Shown piece after piece: positions 1-7,316 of a stretch of 19,486 bases of DNA; position 1 is the first letter of the stretch, and each line of letters starts with the position of its first letter. A model generated the notes under the pieces. The model searched no databases and was not told the DNA's origin. It saw nothing but the letters and a program-made list of their open reading frames with translations. A program made the position numbers and the translations under genes. The stretch is from Burkholderiales bacterium (GTDB lineage Bacteria; Pseudomonadota; Gammaproteobacteria; Burkholderiales; Burkholderiaceae_C): positions 1-19,486 of the forward strand of contig JAABPT010000274.1 in NCBI GenBank assembly GCA_011391855.1. Direction: 5' to 3'.

Positions 1-996
1 ATCGTCGCGATCTCGCTGTCGCAGGCCGTCGTCGTGACGACCGGTGGCTGGTTCGATCGACTCGTGCCGGCATCGTGGACGGCCGCCGCTGCCGCCGCCG
101 AAGACGTACCGGCCGAGGTCACGGTCACGCAGGGCTGGTTCGACCAGTTCACCGCCGGCTACCTGTGGACGCTGGACGCCGCCACGCTGGCCGAGCGTAT
201 CGGGCTGGAGGAATCTCCCGTCGCTGCAGTGGCCGTGAATACGCTGTTCGTGGCCATATTGCCGGTGCTGCTGCTGCTGGCGCTGCTGTATGCGGTGTAC
301 TTCCGACCGGGGTACATGCGCCGCGCGAAGATCGCCTCGCCAACCCTGCGCCAGCATCTGGCCGGCGTTTGGGCGATGTGCACGGCGTCGCGCAATACCG
401 CATGGGCGGGTATCGGACTCGGGCTGCTCGCCGGTGCGCACGTGTGGGCGACCGGGATGCTGCGCGCCCACTACGGCATCGAGAATTTCGGCGAGTTGCT
501 GGCTGCGATGGACCATCGCGCCGGGCTCTCGCTGAACGGCACGGTCTTCGACCCCGGCTACTGGTACATCACGACACAGGAGGCCCAGTGGGGTGCCTGG
601 GTGCTCGAGTCGCTGGGCGTGTCGATGCGCGAGAACGTGTACTTCGGCATGTTCAACGGCATTCCGAACCCGCTGCTGAATGCGCCGGGCTTCATGTCGA
701 TCGGCATCATCGTCGGCGCGGCGATGATGGCGCTGCTGCGGCAGGAGTTCAAATGGAAGCTGCCCAACCTGGAAGGCGCCGTCTTCGCGCTGATCGGTGG
801 CACGCTGATGGGCATTGGCGCCCGCGTCGCCAAGGGCTGCAACATCGGGGCCTTCTTCTCCACCGTGACGAATGGCGATCCGAGCGGCTGGCTGTTCCTG
901 CTGGGCATGGCCGCCGGTGCCTGGGTGGGGGTCAAGCTGTTTGCCTGGTGGGTGGACTGGCAGGCGGCCCGGCAGGGTGGCGATTTGACGCTGTAG
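1..996 (+). CDS. YeeE/YedE-family sulfur transport membrane protein, 5' end missing
   Basis: Multi-pass inner-membrane protein of the YeeE/YedE (TsuA-like) family, whose studied members import thiosulfate or related sulfur compounds. The frame is open to the first base and already hydrophobic there, so the start lies outside the window and the GTG at 34 is probably internal. The visible 331 residues show hydrophobic segments near 245-305, 395-460, 690-740, 775-860 and 885-955. The family signature appears as GARVAKGCNIGAFFS, with its cysteine codon at 838-840; in this family such a conserved cysteine lies on the substrate path. The C-terminal segment GMAAGAWVGVKLF is also typical. A TusA gene follows 46 bp downstream, which supports sulfur import and hand-over to a cytosolic carrier. 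Family assignment is firm; the substrate (thiosulfate, sulfide, polysulfide or selenium species) is not determined. Confidence 0.88.
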   Translation: MVAISLSQAVVVTTGGWFDRLVPASWTAAAAAAEDVPAEVTVTQGWFDQFTAGYLWTLDAATLAERIGLEESPVAAVAVNTLFVAILPVLLLLALLYAVYFRPGYMRRAKIASPTLRQHLAGVWAMCTASRNTAWAGIGLGLLAGAHVWATGMLRAHYGIENFGELLAAMDHRAGLSLNGTVFDPGYWYITTQEAQWGAWVLESLGVSMRENVYFGMFNGIPNPLLNAPGFMSIGIIVGAAMMALLRQEFKWKLPNLEGAVFALIGGTLMGIGARVAKGCNIGAFFSTVTNGDPSGWLFLLGMAAGAWVGVKLFAWWVDWQAARQGGDLTL

Positions 997-1042
997 CCGC
1001 CGGGCAGCGAGTTTCATGCACGAAAGACGAGGAGACGAGATC

Positions 1043-1294
1043 ATGGCCGTGACCTTCAACCAGACCGCAGACGGCAAGTGGACGCTGGACGTGCGCGGCT
1101 ACGCCTGTCCGCAGCCGCAGATGTATACGAAGAAAGCGCTGCAGAAGTTGGGCAGCGGCGACGAATTGACACTCGTCTTCGACAACCCGTCTTCGGGCGA
1201 GTCGATCCAGGCAATGTGCGACTCCGACGGCAACGACATCATCGACCGCGTCGACGGTGGCGGCTCGTTCAGCTGGACGATCCGCAAGACCTGA
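1043..1294 (+). CDS. TusA-family sulfur carrier protein
   Basis: Small cytosolic sulfur carrier of 83 residues, the usual TusA/SirA size. Near the N-terminus the motif YACPQPQMYTKKAL contains the CPxP signature; its cysteine (about residue 18) carries persulfide sulfur in this family. The rest fits the two-layer alpha/beta fold, with GDELTLVFDNPSSGESI as the central strand and helix. The ATG at 1043 is chosen over an in-frame ATG at 1016 because AGGAG lies 8 bases upstream and the protein then begins just before the first strand. It sits directly behind the YeeE/YedE gene and 5 bp before a DsrE-like gene, a common context for TusA in sulfur import or oxidation. It need not be the TusA of tRNA thiolation; the partner enzyme is unknown. 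Confidence 0.88.
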   Translation: MAVTFNQTADGKWTLDVRGYACPQPQMYTKKALQKLGSGDELTLVFDNPSSGESIQAMCDSDGNDIIDRVDGGGSFSWTIRKT

Positions 1295-1299
1295 CGGCG

Positions 1300-1611
1300 A
1301 TGATCTTCGGCCTCGTCGTCACCGACCGTGCGTATGCCGCGCACGCGACCGAGCTGCTGTCGGCGGCCGTCGCACGCGGCTGGGACGCGCGCTGTTTCCT
1401 GACCGACACCGGCGTGCTGCTGCTGCAGGACCAGGCTTTTGTGGCTCATGCGCGCAGCCGGCCGGGCAGCGTGGCATCGTGCAAGCACAGTATCGAGCTG
1501 CACGTTCCCGAGGGTCTGGACCTGTCGGTGCTGGATGGCGCGGTCGTCATCGGCGGCCAGTTCCAGGGCGCACGTCTGGCCAGCGCGGCGTCGGCGATGC
1601 TGGTGTTGTAG
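1300..1611 (+). CDS. DsrE-like small sulfur-relay protein
   Basis: A 103-residue protein with features of the DsrE/DsrF-like family: an N-terminal strand (MIFGLVVTD), a helix, then RCFLTDTGVLLL, where family members often carry a 'F-x-T/D-GV' segment. A central SCKHS motif with Cys61 follows, and the C-terminal GGQFQGARLASAASAMLVL resembles the end of peroxiredoxin-like DsrE proteins. Cys32 and Cys61 are the only cysteines; Cys61 is the better candidate for a persulfide site. It starts 5 bp after tusA without a strong ribosome binding site, suggesting coupling. By analogy with DsrEFH and TusBCD it would accept or pass on sulfur to TusA; this role is inferred from family and neighbours. The family call is moderate because sequence identity in DsrE-fold proteins is low. 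Confidence 0.7.
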   Translation: MIFGLVVTDRAYAAHATELLSAAVARGWDARCFLTDTGVLLLQDQAFVAHARSRPGSVASCKHSIELHVPEGLDLSVLDGAVVIGGQFQGARLASAASAMLVL

Positions 1612-1639
1612 TCCGCCAGCGAATCCCGGATAAAAACGA

Positions 1640-1903
1640 ATGGCCGAACCGAGACACTTTCTGGTCGTGGCAATGGGCAACCGCATCGAGGCCCTGCGGG
1701 TTGCCGTCGGGCTGACCTTGTCCGATGCGTCGCTGCAAGTCGTCGTGTGGGGTGAGGCGCCGGAAGACGAAGGCGCGCGCGATCACCTCGAGGCCCTCGA
1801 ATTCGGCGACGTTCCGGTCGCCGTGCTGCCGGCTGGCGACGAGGCGTCTTGGGACGAGCTCGCGCGCCACATTCTCGACAGCGAAGTCGTCTACTGCCTG
1901 TGA
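1640..1903 (+). CDS. Small DsrE-like protein with a C-terminal Cys-Leu
   Basis: An 87-residue protein. The opening FLVVAMGNRIEALRVAVGL is the strand-then-helix pattern of DsrE-fold proteins, followed by a second strand LQVVVWG. The only cysteine is the penultimate residue (VVYCL), an accessible place for a sulfur-relay or disulfide cysteine. The ATG at 1640 follows a GGATAAAAACGA stretch, a weak ribosome binding site. Its stop codon overlaps the GTG start of the next gene (GTGA), so translation of the two is probably coupled. Position after tusA and another DsrE-like gene supports a sulfur-relay role. This is inference: the protein could instead be a structural partner lacking catalysis. Confidence is good that the gene is real, lower on family. 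Confidence 0.62.
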   Translation: MAEPRHFLVVAMGNRIEALRVAVGLTLSDASLQVVVWGEAPEDEGARDHLEALEFGDVPVAVLPAGDEASWDELARHILDSEVVYCL

Positions 1904-2205
1904 ACACCCCGCGCCGCATCCTGCTGATCAACCCGCTGGGGGACAGCTACGTCGACGCCGGGGTGCCGCTGGCGCAGGCCCTGGAGCGTGCCGGCGCGCA
2001 GGTGCGCCGGATCTCGCTGCCGGGACAGGCCGAAGCCGTGCTCGACGCGATCGAGCAGGGATGGGTGCCGGTGGCGCTGAAGCCCACGGCGGCTGCGGCG
2101 CGGGCCGCCGCCCACCGTGATCCCGCAGCCGGCGCGCCATGCGAGCCGCCGGCCCCCGCAGCGGACGGCAGCGAGGACGGCGGCGTCACGCTGGCCCGCG
2201 GCTGA
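1900..2205 (+). CDS. Unrecognised small protein, GTG start, translationally coupled
   Basis: A 101-residue protein I do not recognise. It starts with GTG overlapping the TGA of the preceding gene (GTGA). The first half (RRILLINPLGDSYVDAGVPL, then ALERAGAQVRRISLPG) shows a strand, helix, strand pattern compatible with a small alpha/beta fold like its upstream neighbours. From about residue 60 it becomes rich in Ala and Pro and looks disordered; the only cysteine lies there (GAPCEPP). The gene ends 9 bp before the NTF2-like gene. Position in the operon suggests a partner of the DsrE-like proteins, but there is no motif to prove it. An alternative in-frame ATG at 1849 would overlap the previous gene by 55 bases and is less likely. 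Confidence 0.6.
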   Translation: MNTPRRILLINPLGDSYVDAGVPLAQALERAGAQVRRISLPGQAEAVLDAIEQGWVPVALKPTAAAARAAAHRDPAAGAPCEPPAPAADGSEDGGVTLARG

Positions 2206-2214
2206 AGGCAGGAC

Positions 2215-2622
2215 ATGATCGACACGCTCAAGGCCTGGCACGCCCTGATGCGCAGCCGCGACATGCAGGCGCTGCACGACCTGCTGGCCGACGACGTCGT
2301 CTTCCATTCGCCCGTGGTGCACACGCCGCAGAGAGGCAAGGCCATCACGGTGCTGTACCTGACCGGGGCGATGCATGTGCTCAATAACGAACACTTCCGG
2401 TACGAGCGCGAGGTGGTCGGCGCCCGCGATGCAGTGCTGGAATTCGTGACCCAGATCGACGGCGTGCACATCAACGGTGTCGATCTCATCCGCTGGGGCG
2501 ACGACGGCCGCATCGTCGACTTCAAGGTCATGGTGCGGCCGCTGAAGGCGATGGACGCGCTGCACCAGGCCATGGGCCAGATGCTGCAGCGACTGAGCCC
2601 GGCCGGACACCCAGGCGCTTGA
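2215..2622 (+). CDS. NTF2/SnoaL-like protein
   Basis: A 135-residue protein with the cone-shaped NTF2/SnoaL-like fold. The N-terminal helices (LKAWHALMRSRDMQALHDLL) lead into ADDVVFHSPV, the classic 'D-D-V-x-F-x-S-P' turn of this superfamily. Later strands (VVGARDAVLEFVTQIDG, INGVDLIRWGDDGRIVDFKV) complete the sheet. The end, VMVRPLKAMDALHQAMGQML, is typical of members annotated as nuclear transport factor 2 family proteins. The ATG follows AAGGCAGGA, a good ribosome binding site. These proteins bind or convert small hydrophobic ligands; no catalytic residue identifies a substrate here. It is the last gene of the sulfur operon and lies 60 bp before a hairpin terminator, so co-transcription is likely, but a functional link to sulfur relay is only inferred. 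Confidence 0.82.
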   Translation: MIDTLKAWHALMRSRDMQALHDLLADDVVFHSPVVHTPQRGKAITVLYLTGAMHVLNNEHFRYEREVVGARDAVLEFVTQIDGVHINGVDLIRWGDDGRIVDFKVMVRPLKAMDALHQAMGQMLQRLSPAGHPGA

Positions 2623-2682
2623 CGCGGCCGAAACCACGGCCAAGCCGCAGCCGTTCGGAAATATTTTGGTGGATAGAAACGC

Positions 2683-2707
2683 AACACGGGCCCAGAGGGC
2701 CCGTGTT
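2683..2707. terminator. Perfect 11-bp hairpin between converging operons
   Basis: AACACGGGCCC (2683-2693) and GGGCCCGTGTT (2697-2707) form a perfect GC-rich stem closed by three bases. It lies 60 bp after the NTF2-like gene (+) and 12 bp after the mature end of tRNA-Asp (-), so it can serve both strands. On the - strand a short TTTC follows at a distance of three bases; no long U-tract is present on either side, so intrinsic termination is likely but not certain. Confidence 0.7.
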
Positions 2708-2718
2708 GGCTTGCATGT

Positions 2719-2795
2719 TGGCGGAGTGGACGGGACTCGAACCCGCGACCCCCGGCGTGACAGGCCGGTATTCTAACCAACTGAACTACCACTCC
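2719..2795 (-). tRNA. tRNA-Asp (GTC)
   Basis: On the - strand a 77-base cloverleaf with acceptor GGAGTGG/CCACTCC, discriminator G and encoded CCA (2719-2721). The anticodon loop CTGTCAC gives anticodon GTC (bases 2759-2761). The T-loop GGTTCGAGTCC is canonical. It is the last of three tRNA genes in the cluster. Confidence 0.97.
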
Positions 2796-2854
2796 AATGC
2801 GCAGTTTTGCGAGCCTTGCGGCCCCAAGCACTGCCAGACTTGGCCAAGCAAGCT

Positions 2855-2930
2855 TGGCGTCCCCTAGGGGATTCGAACCCCTGTAATCACCGTGAAAGGG
2901 TGGTGTCCTGGGCCTCTAGACGAAGGGGAC
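2855..2930 (-). tRNA. tRNA-Glu (TTC)
   Basis: On the - strand a 76-base cloverleaf with acceptor GTCCCCT pairing at the 3' end, discriminator G and encoded CCA (2855-2857). The loop CTTTCAC gives anticodon TTC (bases 2894-2896). It lies two tRNAs downstream of gltX, whose enzyme charges it. Confidence 0.97.
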
Positions 2931-2964
2931 GTTGGACTTCATTCTCTCCTGAACAGCGCTTGTT

Positions 2965-3040
<76 letters not shown>

Positions 3041-3081
3041 GTGGTTCTGTTCAAACCCGGCGCTGTTCAAGCGAGCCTGTG

Positions 3082-3111
3082 AGTATAAACCACAGATCAG
3101 AGGTGCTGCAA
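3082..3111 (-). promoter_or_regulatory. Candidate sigma-70 promoter of the tRNA cluster
   Basis: On the - strand TTGCAG (3106-3111), an 18-base spacer and TATACT (3082-3087; five of six consensus bases) lie about 40 bases before tRNA-Ala. The -35 part is only three of six and lies inside the last codons of gltX. A GC-rich stretch follows the -10, as is common at stable-RNA promoters. It would let the tRNAs be made independently of gltX. Confidence 0.5.
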
Positions 3112-4530
3112 ACGGGCCAGCACGGTGGCGCGTGGAAAAAGTGCCAGCACGGCGTCGATGGAAGGCGTCTGCGTGCGGCCGCAGACCAGCACGCGAACTG
3201 CCGGTGCCAATTGCGGCATTTTCAACTGGTGCGCAGACAGGGTTTCCTTCAGCGCCGCGGCGATGGTCGGCTTGTCCCAGTCGATGGCGGCCAGGCGATC
3301 ACGCAGGCTGCGCAAGGCCGGGCGCACGCTGCCGGTGACATGCGCCGCCAGGTCGGCCTCGCTCGGCGCCACGGGCACGAAGATCATCTCCACCCAGTCG
3401 GCCAGTTCCGCCACCGTGCTGCAGCGGTCCTTGAACAGCGCGCTGGCGCGGGCCAGCAGTTCCAGGTCGGCCATTTCCACGTCGCCCACGCTGCGGCCGG
3501 ACAACTGCTGCTGCACCAGGGCCGCCAGACGCGCATCGTCGGCCAGCTTGATGTAATGCGCGTTGACCCAGGCCAGCTTGGCCGGGTCCCATTGCGCGGG
3601 GCTCTTCGCGAGGTGGCTGCCGTCGAACCACTGCACCATCTGCTGCAGCGTGAAGAGTTCCTCGTCGCCGTGGCTCCAACCCAGCCGCGCCAGGTAGTTG
3701 AGCATGGCTTCGGGCAGGTAGCCGGCGTCGCGGTAGGCGGTGACGCTGACGGCGCCGCGGCGCTTACTCAGCTTCTGCCCGTCGTCGCCCAGGATGATGG
3801 GGCAGTGGCCGAAGCGCGGCAACGGTGCACCCAGGGCGCGGAAGATATTGATCTGCCATGGCGTGTTGTTGATGTGCTCGTCGCCGCGGAAGACATGGGT
3901 GATGCCCATGTCCCAGTCATCGACCACGACGGCGAAGTTGTAGGTCGGCACGCCCAGCGCTGCGGCCTGCTCATCGGCGCCTTCGGGCGCAGGGCGCAGG
4001 ATGATGAGGTCGTCGATCTCCTCGTTGCTGATGCTGATGGCGCCCTTCACCAGGTCGTCCCAGCTCACCAGGCCGTGCGGCGGGTTGGCGAAGCGCACCA
4101 CCGGCTGCACACCCGGCGGCACCGGCGGCAGCACCTTGCCGGGCGCGGGGCGCCAGCGGCCGTCGTAGCGCGTCTTCTCGCCGCGCGCGCGCTGCGCCTC
4201 GCGCATGGCGTCCAGTTCCTCTGGCGTGCACCAGCAGCGGTAGGCGGTGCCGGCGGCGATCATCTGCTCCATCACTTCGTGATAGCGCGCCAGGCGCTGC
4301 ATCTGGTAGTGCGGGCCCTCGTCGTGGTCCAGGCCCAGCCAGGCCATGGCGTCCAGGATCTGGTCGACCGAATCCTGCGTGGAACGTGCGACGTCGGTGT
4401 CCTCGATGCGCAGCACGAAGCTGCCGCCATGATGGCGCGCATAGGCCCAGGAATAGAGCGCCGTGCGCGCCGTGCCCAGGTGCAGAAAGCCCGTGGGCGA
4501 AGGGGCGATGCGGGTGCGGACGGGGCTCAT
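3097..4530 (-). CDS. gltX: Glutamyl-tRNA synthetase
   Basis: Class I aminoacyl-tRNA synthetase of 477 residues that charges tRNA-Glu with glutamate in the cytosol. The N-terminus RTRIAPSPTGFLHLGTART holds the HIGH-type motif (HLGT near residue 17), then the RIEDTD segment. The KMSKS-type loop KLSKRRG is at 253-259. The C-terminal anticodon-binding part is complete, so the length matches bacterial GltX. The ATG at 4530 is chosen because homologous proteins begin just before 'TRIAPSPTG' and an AAAGAAG ribosome binding site precedes it; the reading frame stays open upstream only by overlap with metZ. It follows metZ by 14 bp. A short unusual segment precedes PTYNF (about residues 182-195), longer than the usual 'DG-x' turn there. 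Confidence 0.96.
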   Translation of the reverse strand: MSPVRTRIAPSPTGFLHLGTARTALYSWAYARHHGGSFVLRIEDTDVARSTQDSVDQILDAMAWLGLDHDEGPHYQMQRLARYHEVMEQMIAAGTAYRCWCTPEELDAMREAQRARGEKTRYDGRWRPAPGKVLPPVPPGVQPVVRFANPPHGLVSWDDLVKGAISISNEEIDDLIILRPAPEGADEQAAALGVPTYNFAVVVDDWDMGITHVFRGDEHINNTPWQINIFRALGAPLPRFGHCPIILGDDGQKLSKRRGAVSVTAYRDAGYLPEAMLNYLARLGWSHGDEELFTLQQMVQWFDGSHLAKSPAQWDPAKLAWVNAHYIKLADDARLAALVQQQLSGRSVGDVEMADLELLARASALFKDRCSTVAELADWVEMIFVPVAPSEADLAAHVTGSVRPALRSLRDRLAAIDWDKPTIAAALKETLSAHQLKMPQLAPAVRVLVCGRTQTPSIDAVLALFPRATVLARLQHL

Positions 4531-4544
4531 CTTCTTTTCGCTGC

Positions 4545-5747
4545 TCAGGCCAGGGCGGCCAGTCCGCGCTGCAAGTCGGCCTGGATATCGACGATGTCTT
4601 CCAACCCCACGGCGACGCGGATCATGCCCTGCGTGATGCCAGCCACCTGGCGCTGCGCTTCGCTCAGCCGCCCGTGCGAGGTGCTCGCCGGGTGCGTGAT
4701 GGTGGTCTTGGTGTCGCCCAGGTTGGCGGTGATGCTGCAGATGCGCGTGGCGTCGATGGTGGCGAAGGCCCCGGCACGTTCGCCCTTGACGGCGAACGAC
4801 ACCACGGCCCCGCCGCAACCCGACTGCTGCGCCATCGCCAAGGCATGCTGCGGATGCGACTCCAGACCCGGGTAATACACACGCTCCACGGCCGGCTGCG
4901 CCTCCAGCCAGCGCGCCAGCGTCAAGGCGCGCGCGCTCTGCGCCTGCATGCGCACAGACAGCGTCTCCAGCCCCTTCAGCACCACCCAGGCATTGAACGG
5001 CGACAGGCTCATGCCGGCACTGCGCATGACCGGCACGAATTTCGAGTCGATCAATTCGGCCGGCCCGCACACGGCACCGGCGACGACGCGGCCCTGGCCG
5101 TCCAGGTATTTGGTGCCGCTGTGGATGACGAGGTCAGCGCCCAGCTTCACCGGCTGCTGCAGCGCCGGGCTGCAGAAGCAGTTGTCCACCGCCAACAGCG
5201 CGCCGCCAGCGTGTGCAATCTCGGCCAGCGCAGCGATGTCGCAGACCTCGGTCAGCGGGTTGGTGGGCGACTCGGCAAAAAGCAGCTTCGTCGTCGGCCG
5301 CATCGCAGCGCGCCACTGCGCCACGTCGGTCTGCGCCACGAAGCTGGTCTCGATGCCGAATTTGGCGAAGTCCTGCAACAGCCGGATGGTCGAGCCAAAG
5401 ACGCTTTGCGAGCAGACCACATGGTCGCCGCCCTTGAGCAGCCCCAGCACCAGCATCAGGATGGCCGCCATGCCGCTGCCGGTGCCGATGCAGCCGCTGG
5501 TGCCTTCCATGGCCGCCAGCCGGCGCTCCATCATCGTCACCGTGGGGTTGCCGAAGCGGCTGTAGACGAAGGCCTCTTCCTCGTTGGCGAAACGCCGCGC
5601 CGCGGTGGCGGCATCGGGGTGCACGAAGGAACTGGTGAGGAACAGCGCCTCGGAGTTTTCTCCCCATTGCGTGCGCGGCAAGCCCTCGCGCACCGCCAGC
5701 GTGTCCAGGCCCACGCCGGGCGGCAGGTCGACGCGTGGAATCGTCAT
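4545..5747 (-). CDS. metZ: O-succinylhomoserine sulfhydrylase
   Basis: PLP-dependent enzyme of the Cys/Met metabolism family, 400 residues. It converts activated homoserine and sulfide to homocysteine in methionine synthesis. Visible signatures are the substrate-site YSRFGNPTV (about 62-70), SGSGMAAI-like TGSGMAAIL near 89-97, AESPTNP (158-164) and the PLP-binding lysine in IHSGTKYLDGQGR (Lys213). The GQGR form after SGTKYLD is characteristic of MetZ, separating it from MetB and MetC, which generally read 'GHSD'. The ATG overlaps the purF stop by 4 bp (ATGA), so it is translated together with purF; the purF-metZ pair is common in Burkholderiales. Whether the preferred substrate is succinyl- or acetylhomoserine cannot be told from the sequence. 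Confidence 0.93.
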   Translation of the reverse strand: MTIPRVDLPPGVGLDTLAVREGLPRTQWGENSEALFLTSSFVHPDAATAARRFANEEEAFVYSRFGNPTVTMMERRLAAMEGTSGCIGTGSGMAAILMLVLGLLKGGDHVVCSQSVFGSTIRLLQDFAKFGIETSFVAQTDVAQWRAAMRPTTKLLFAESPTNPLTEVCDIAALAEIAHAGGALLAVDNCFCSPALQQPVKLGADLVIHSGTKYLDGQGRVVAGAVCGPAELIDSKFVPVMRSAGMSLSPFNAWVVLKGLETLSVRMQAQSARALTLARWLEAQPAVERVYYPGLESHPQHALAMAQQSGCGGAVVSFAVKGERAGAFATIDATRICSITANLGDTKTTITHPASTSHGRLSEAQRQVAGITQGMIRVAVGLEDIVDIQADLQRGLAALA

Positions 5748-7288
5748 GGCGTGGTCTCCGCGCCCTGCAGCGCCAGGCGCGAGCGCGGGCTGTCCTCGCT
5801 CTCGCCCTCATCTTCGTCGAACTGCAACCGGCGCTGCCGTTCCATCGAGGCAAAGTCCTCGGCGCTGACATCGCCGGTGATATAGACGCCGTCGAAGCAG
5901 CTCGCCTCGAAACCGTCGAGCTTGGGGTTGAGCGCGCCCACAACGCGCTTCATCGCGTCCACGTCCTGGTAGATCAGCGCGTCGGCGCCGATGTAGGCGC
6001 GGATCTCCTCCAGGCTGCGGTTATGCGCGATCAGCTCTTCCTTGGTCGGCATGTCGATGCCGTAGACATTGGGGAAACGCACTGGCGGCGCGGCGCTGGC
6101 CATGTAGACCTTGCGCGCACCGGCCTCGCGCGCCATCTGCACGATCTCCTTGCTGGTGGTGCCGCGCACGATGGAGTCGTCGACCAGCAACACGTTGCGG
6201 CCCTTGAATTCCATGCCGATGGCATTGAGCTTCTGGCGCACGCTCTTCTTGCGCACGCCCTGCCCCGGCATGATGAAGGTGCGGCCCACGTAGCGGTTCT
6301 TCACGAAGCCTTCGCGGTAGGGCTTGCCGATGCGGTGCGCCAGCTGCATGGCGCTGGGCCGGCTGCTTTCGGGGATGGGAATGACGACGTCGATCTCGCT
6401 CGGCGGCATGGTGCTGATGACGCGTTGCGCCAGCGTCTCGCCCAGATTGAGCCGCGCGTGGTAGACGGAAATGCCGTCCAGCACCGAGTCGGGCCGCGCC
6501 AGGTAGACGTACTCGAACATGCACGGGTAGAGCTTGGGGTCCAGCGCGCACTGGCGGGCGTGGAGGCGGCCTTCCAGGTCGATGAAGATGGCCTCGCCGG
6601 GCGCCACGTCGCGCGTCATGCGGTGGCCGGTGCCTTCCAGCGCCACCGATTCGCTGGCCACCATGACCGAGCGGCCGTTGAGTTCGTCTGTCGCCGGCCC
6701 CTCACCGAAACACAGCGGGCGGATGCCGTAGGGGTCGCGGAAGGCCAGCAGACCGTAGCCGGCGATGAGTGCGATCACCGCATACGACCCCTTCACGCGC
6801 CGGTGCACCGCGGCCACGGCCTTGAAGATTTCCACCGGCGTGAGCGGCAGGTCGCGCGCGGCGAACTGCAATTCGTGGGCCAGGATGTTGATCAGCACCT
6901 CGGTGTCGCTGTCGGTATTGATGTGGCGGCGGTCCACCTGCACCAGTTCAGCCTTCAGCGCCGGCGCATTGGTCAGGTTGCCGTTGTGCACGAGCACGAT
7001 GCCGAACGGCGCATTCACGTAGAAAGGCTGCGCCTCTTCCTCGCTGTAGGCATTGCCGGCGGTGGGGTAGCGCACCTGGCCCAGGCCCACGCTGCCGGGC
7101 AGCGAACGCATGTTGCGGGTGCGGAAGACGTCGCGCACCATGCCGCGCGCCTTGTGCATGAAGCAGCGCGTGCCCTGCATCGTGACGATGCCCGCGGCGT
7201 CTTGCCCGCGGTGCTGCAGCAGCAGCAGCGCGTCGTAGATCAGCTGGTTGACGGGCGCCTGGGAGATGACGCCGACGATGCCGCACAT
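5744..7288 (-). CDS. purF: Amidophosphoribosyltransferase
   Basis: First committed enzyme of purine synthesis: transfers glutamine-derived ammonia to PRPP to make phosphoribosylamine. The 514 residues match the usual length. The protein starts MCGIVGV, so Cys2 becomes the N-terminal nucleophile of the glutaminase domain without a propeptide. RYPTAGNAY and HNGNLTN (about 101-107) complete that site. The phosphoribosyltransferase domain carries the PRPP-binding loop VLLVDDSIVRGTT (about 366-378). The C-terminal end is rich in Asp/Glu and Ser. It lies 28 bp after cvpA, the classical purF partner, with GGAAG before the ATG, and overlaps metZ at its 3' end. Purine repression (PurR-like) cannot be judged, since the gene is read through from upstream. 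Confidence 0.97.
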   Translation of the reverse strand: MCGIVGVISQAPVNQLIYDALLLLQHRGQDAAGIVTMQGTRCFMHKARGMVRDVFRTRNMRSLPGSVGLGQVRYPTAGNAYSEEEAQPFYVNAPFGIVLVHNGNLTNAPALKAELVQVDRRHINTDSDTEVLINILAHELQFAARDLPLTPVEIFKAVAAVHRRVKGSYAVIALIAGYGLLAFRDPYGIRPLCFGEGPATDELNGRSVMVASESVALEGTGHRMTRDVAPGEAIFIDLEGRLHARQCALDPKLYPCMFEYVYLARPDSVLDGISVYHARLNLGETLAQRVISTMPPSEIDVVIPIPESSRPSAMQLAHRIGKPYREGFVKNRYVGRTFIMPGQGVRKKSVRQKLNAIGMEFKGRNVLLVDDSIVRGTTSKEIVQMAREAGARKVYMASAAPPVRFPNVYGIDMPTKEELIAHNRSLEEIRAYIGADALIYQDVDAMKRVVGALNPKLDGFEASCFDGVYITGDVSAEDFASMERQRRLQFDEDEGESEDSPRSRLALQGAETTP

Positions 7289-7316
7289 GGGGGGTGTCTT
7301 CCGTGGGGTTGCGGGT

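Noticed and set aside
1891..2643. 250-codon - strand open frame opposite the end of the sulfur operon
   Set aside because: The + strand carries an NTF2-like gene with a good ribosome binding site. The - strand translation is His/Arg/Val-rich without motifs.
3079..4875. 598-codon + strand open frame opposite gltX and metZ
   Set aside because: It is a shadow of gltX; no ribosome binding site or domain is visible.
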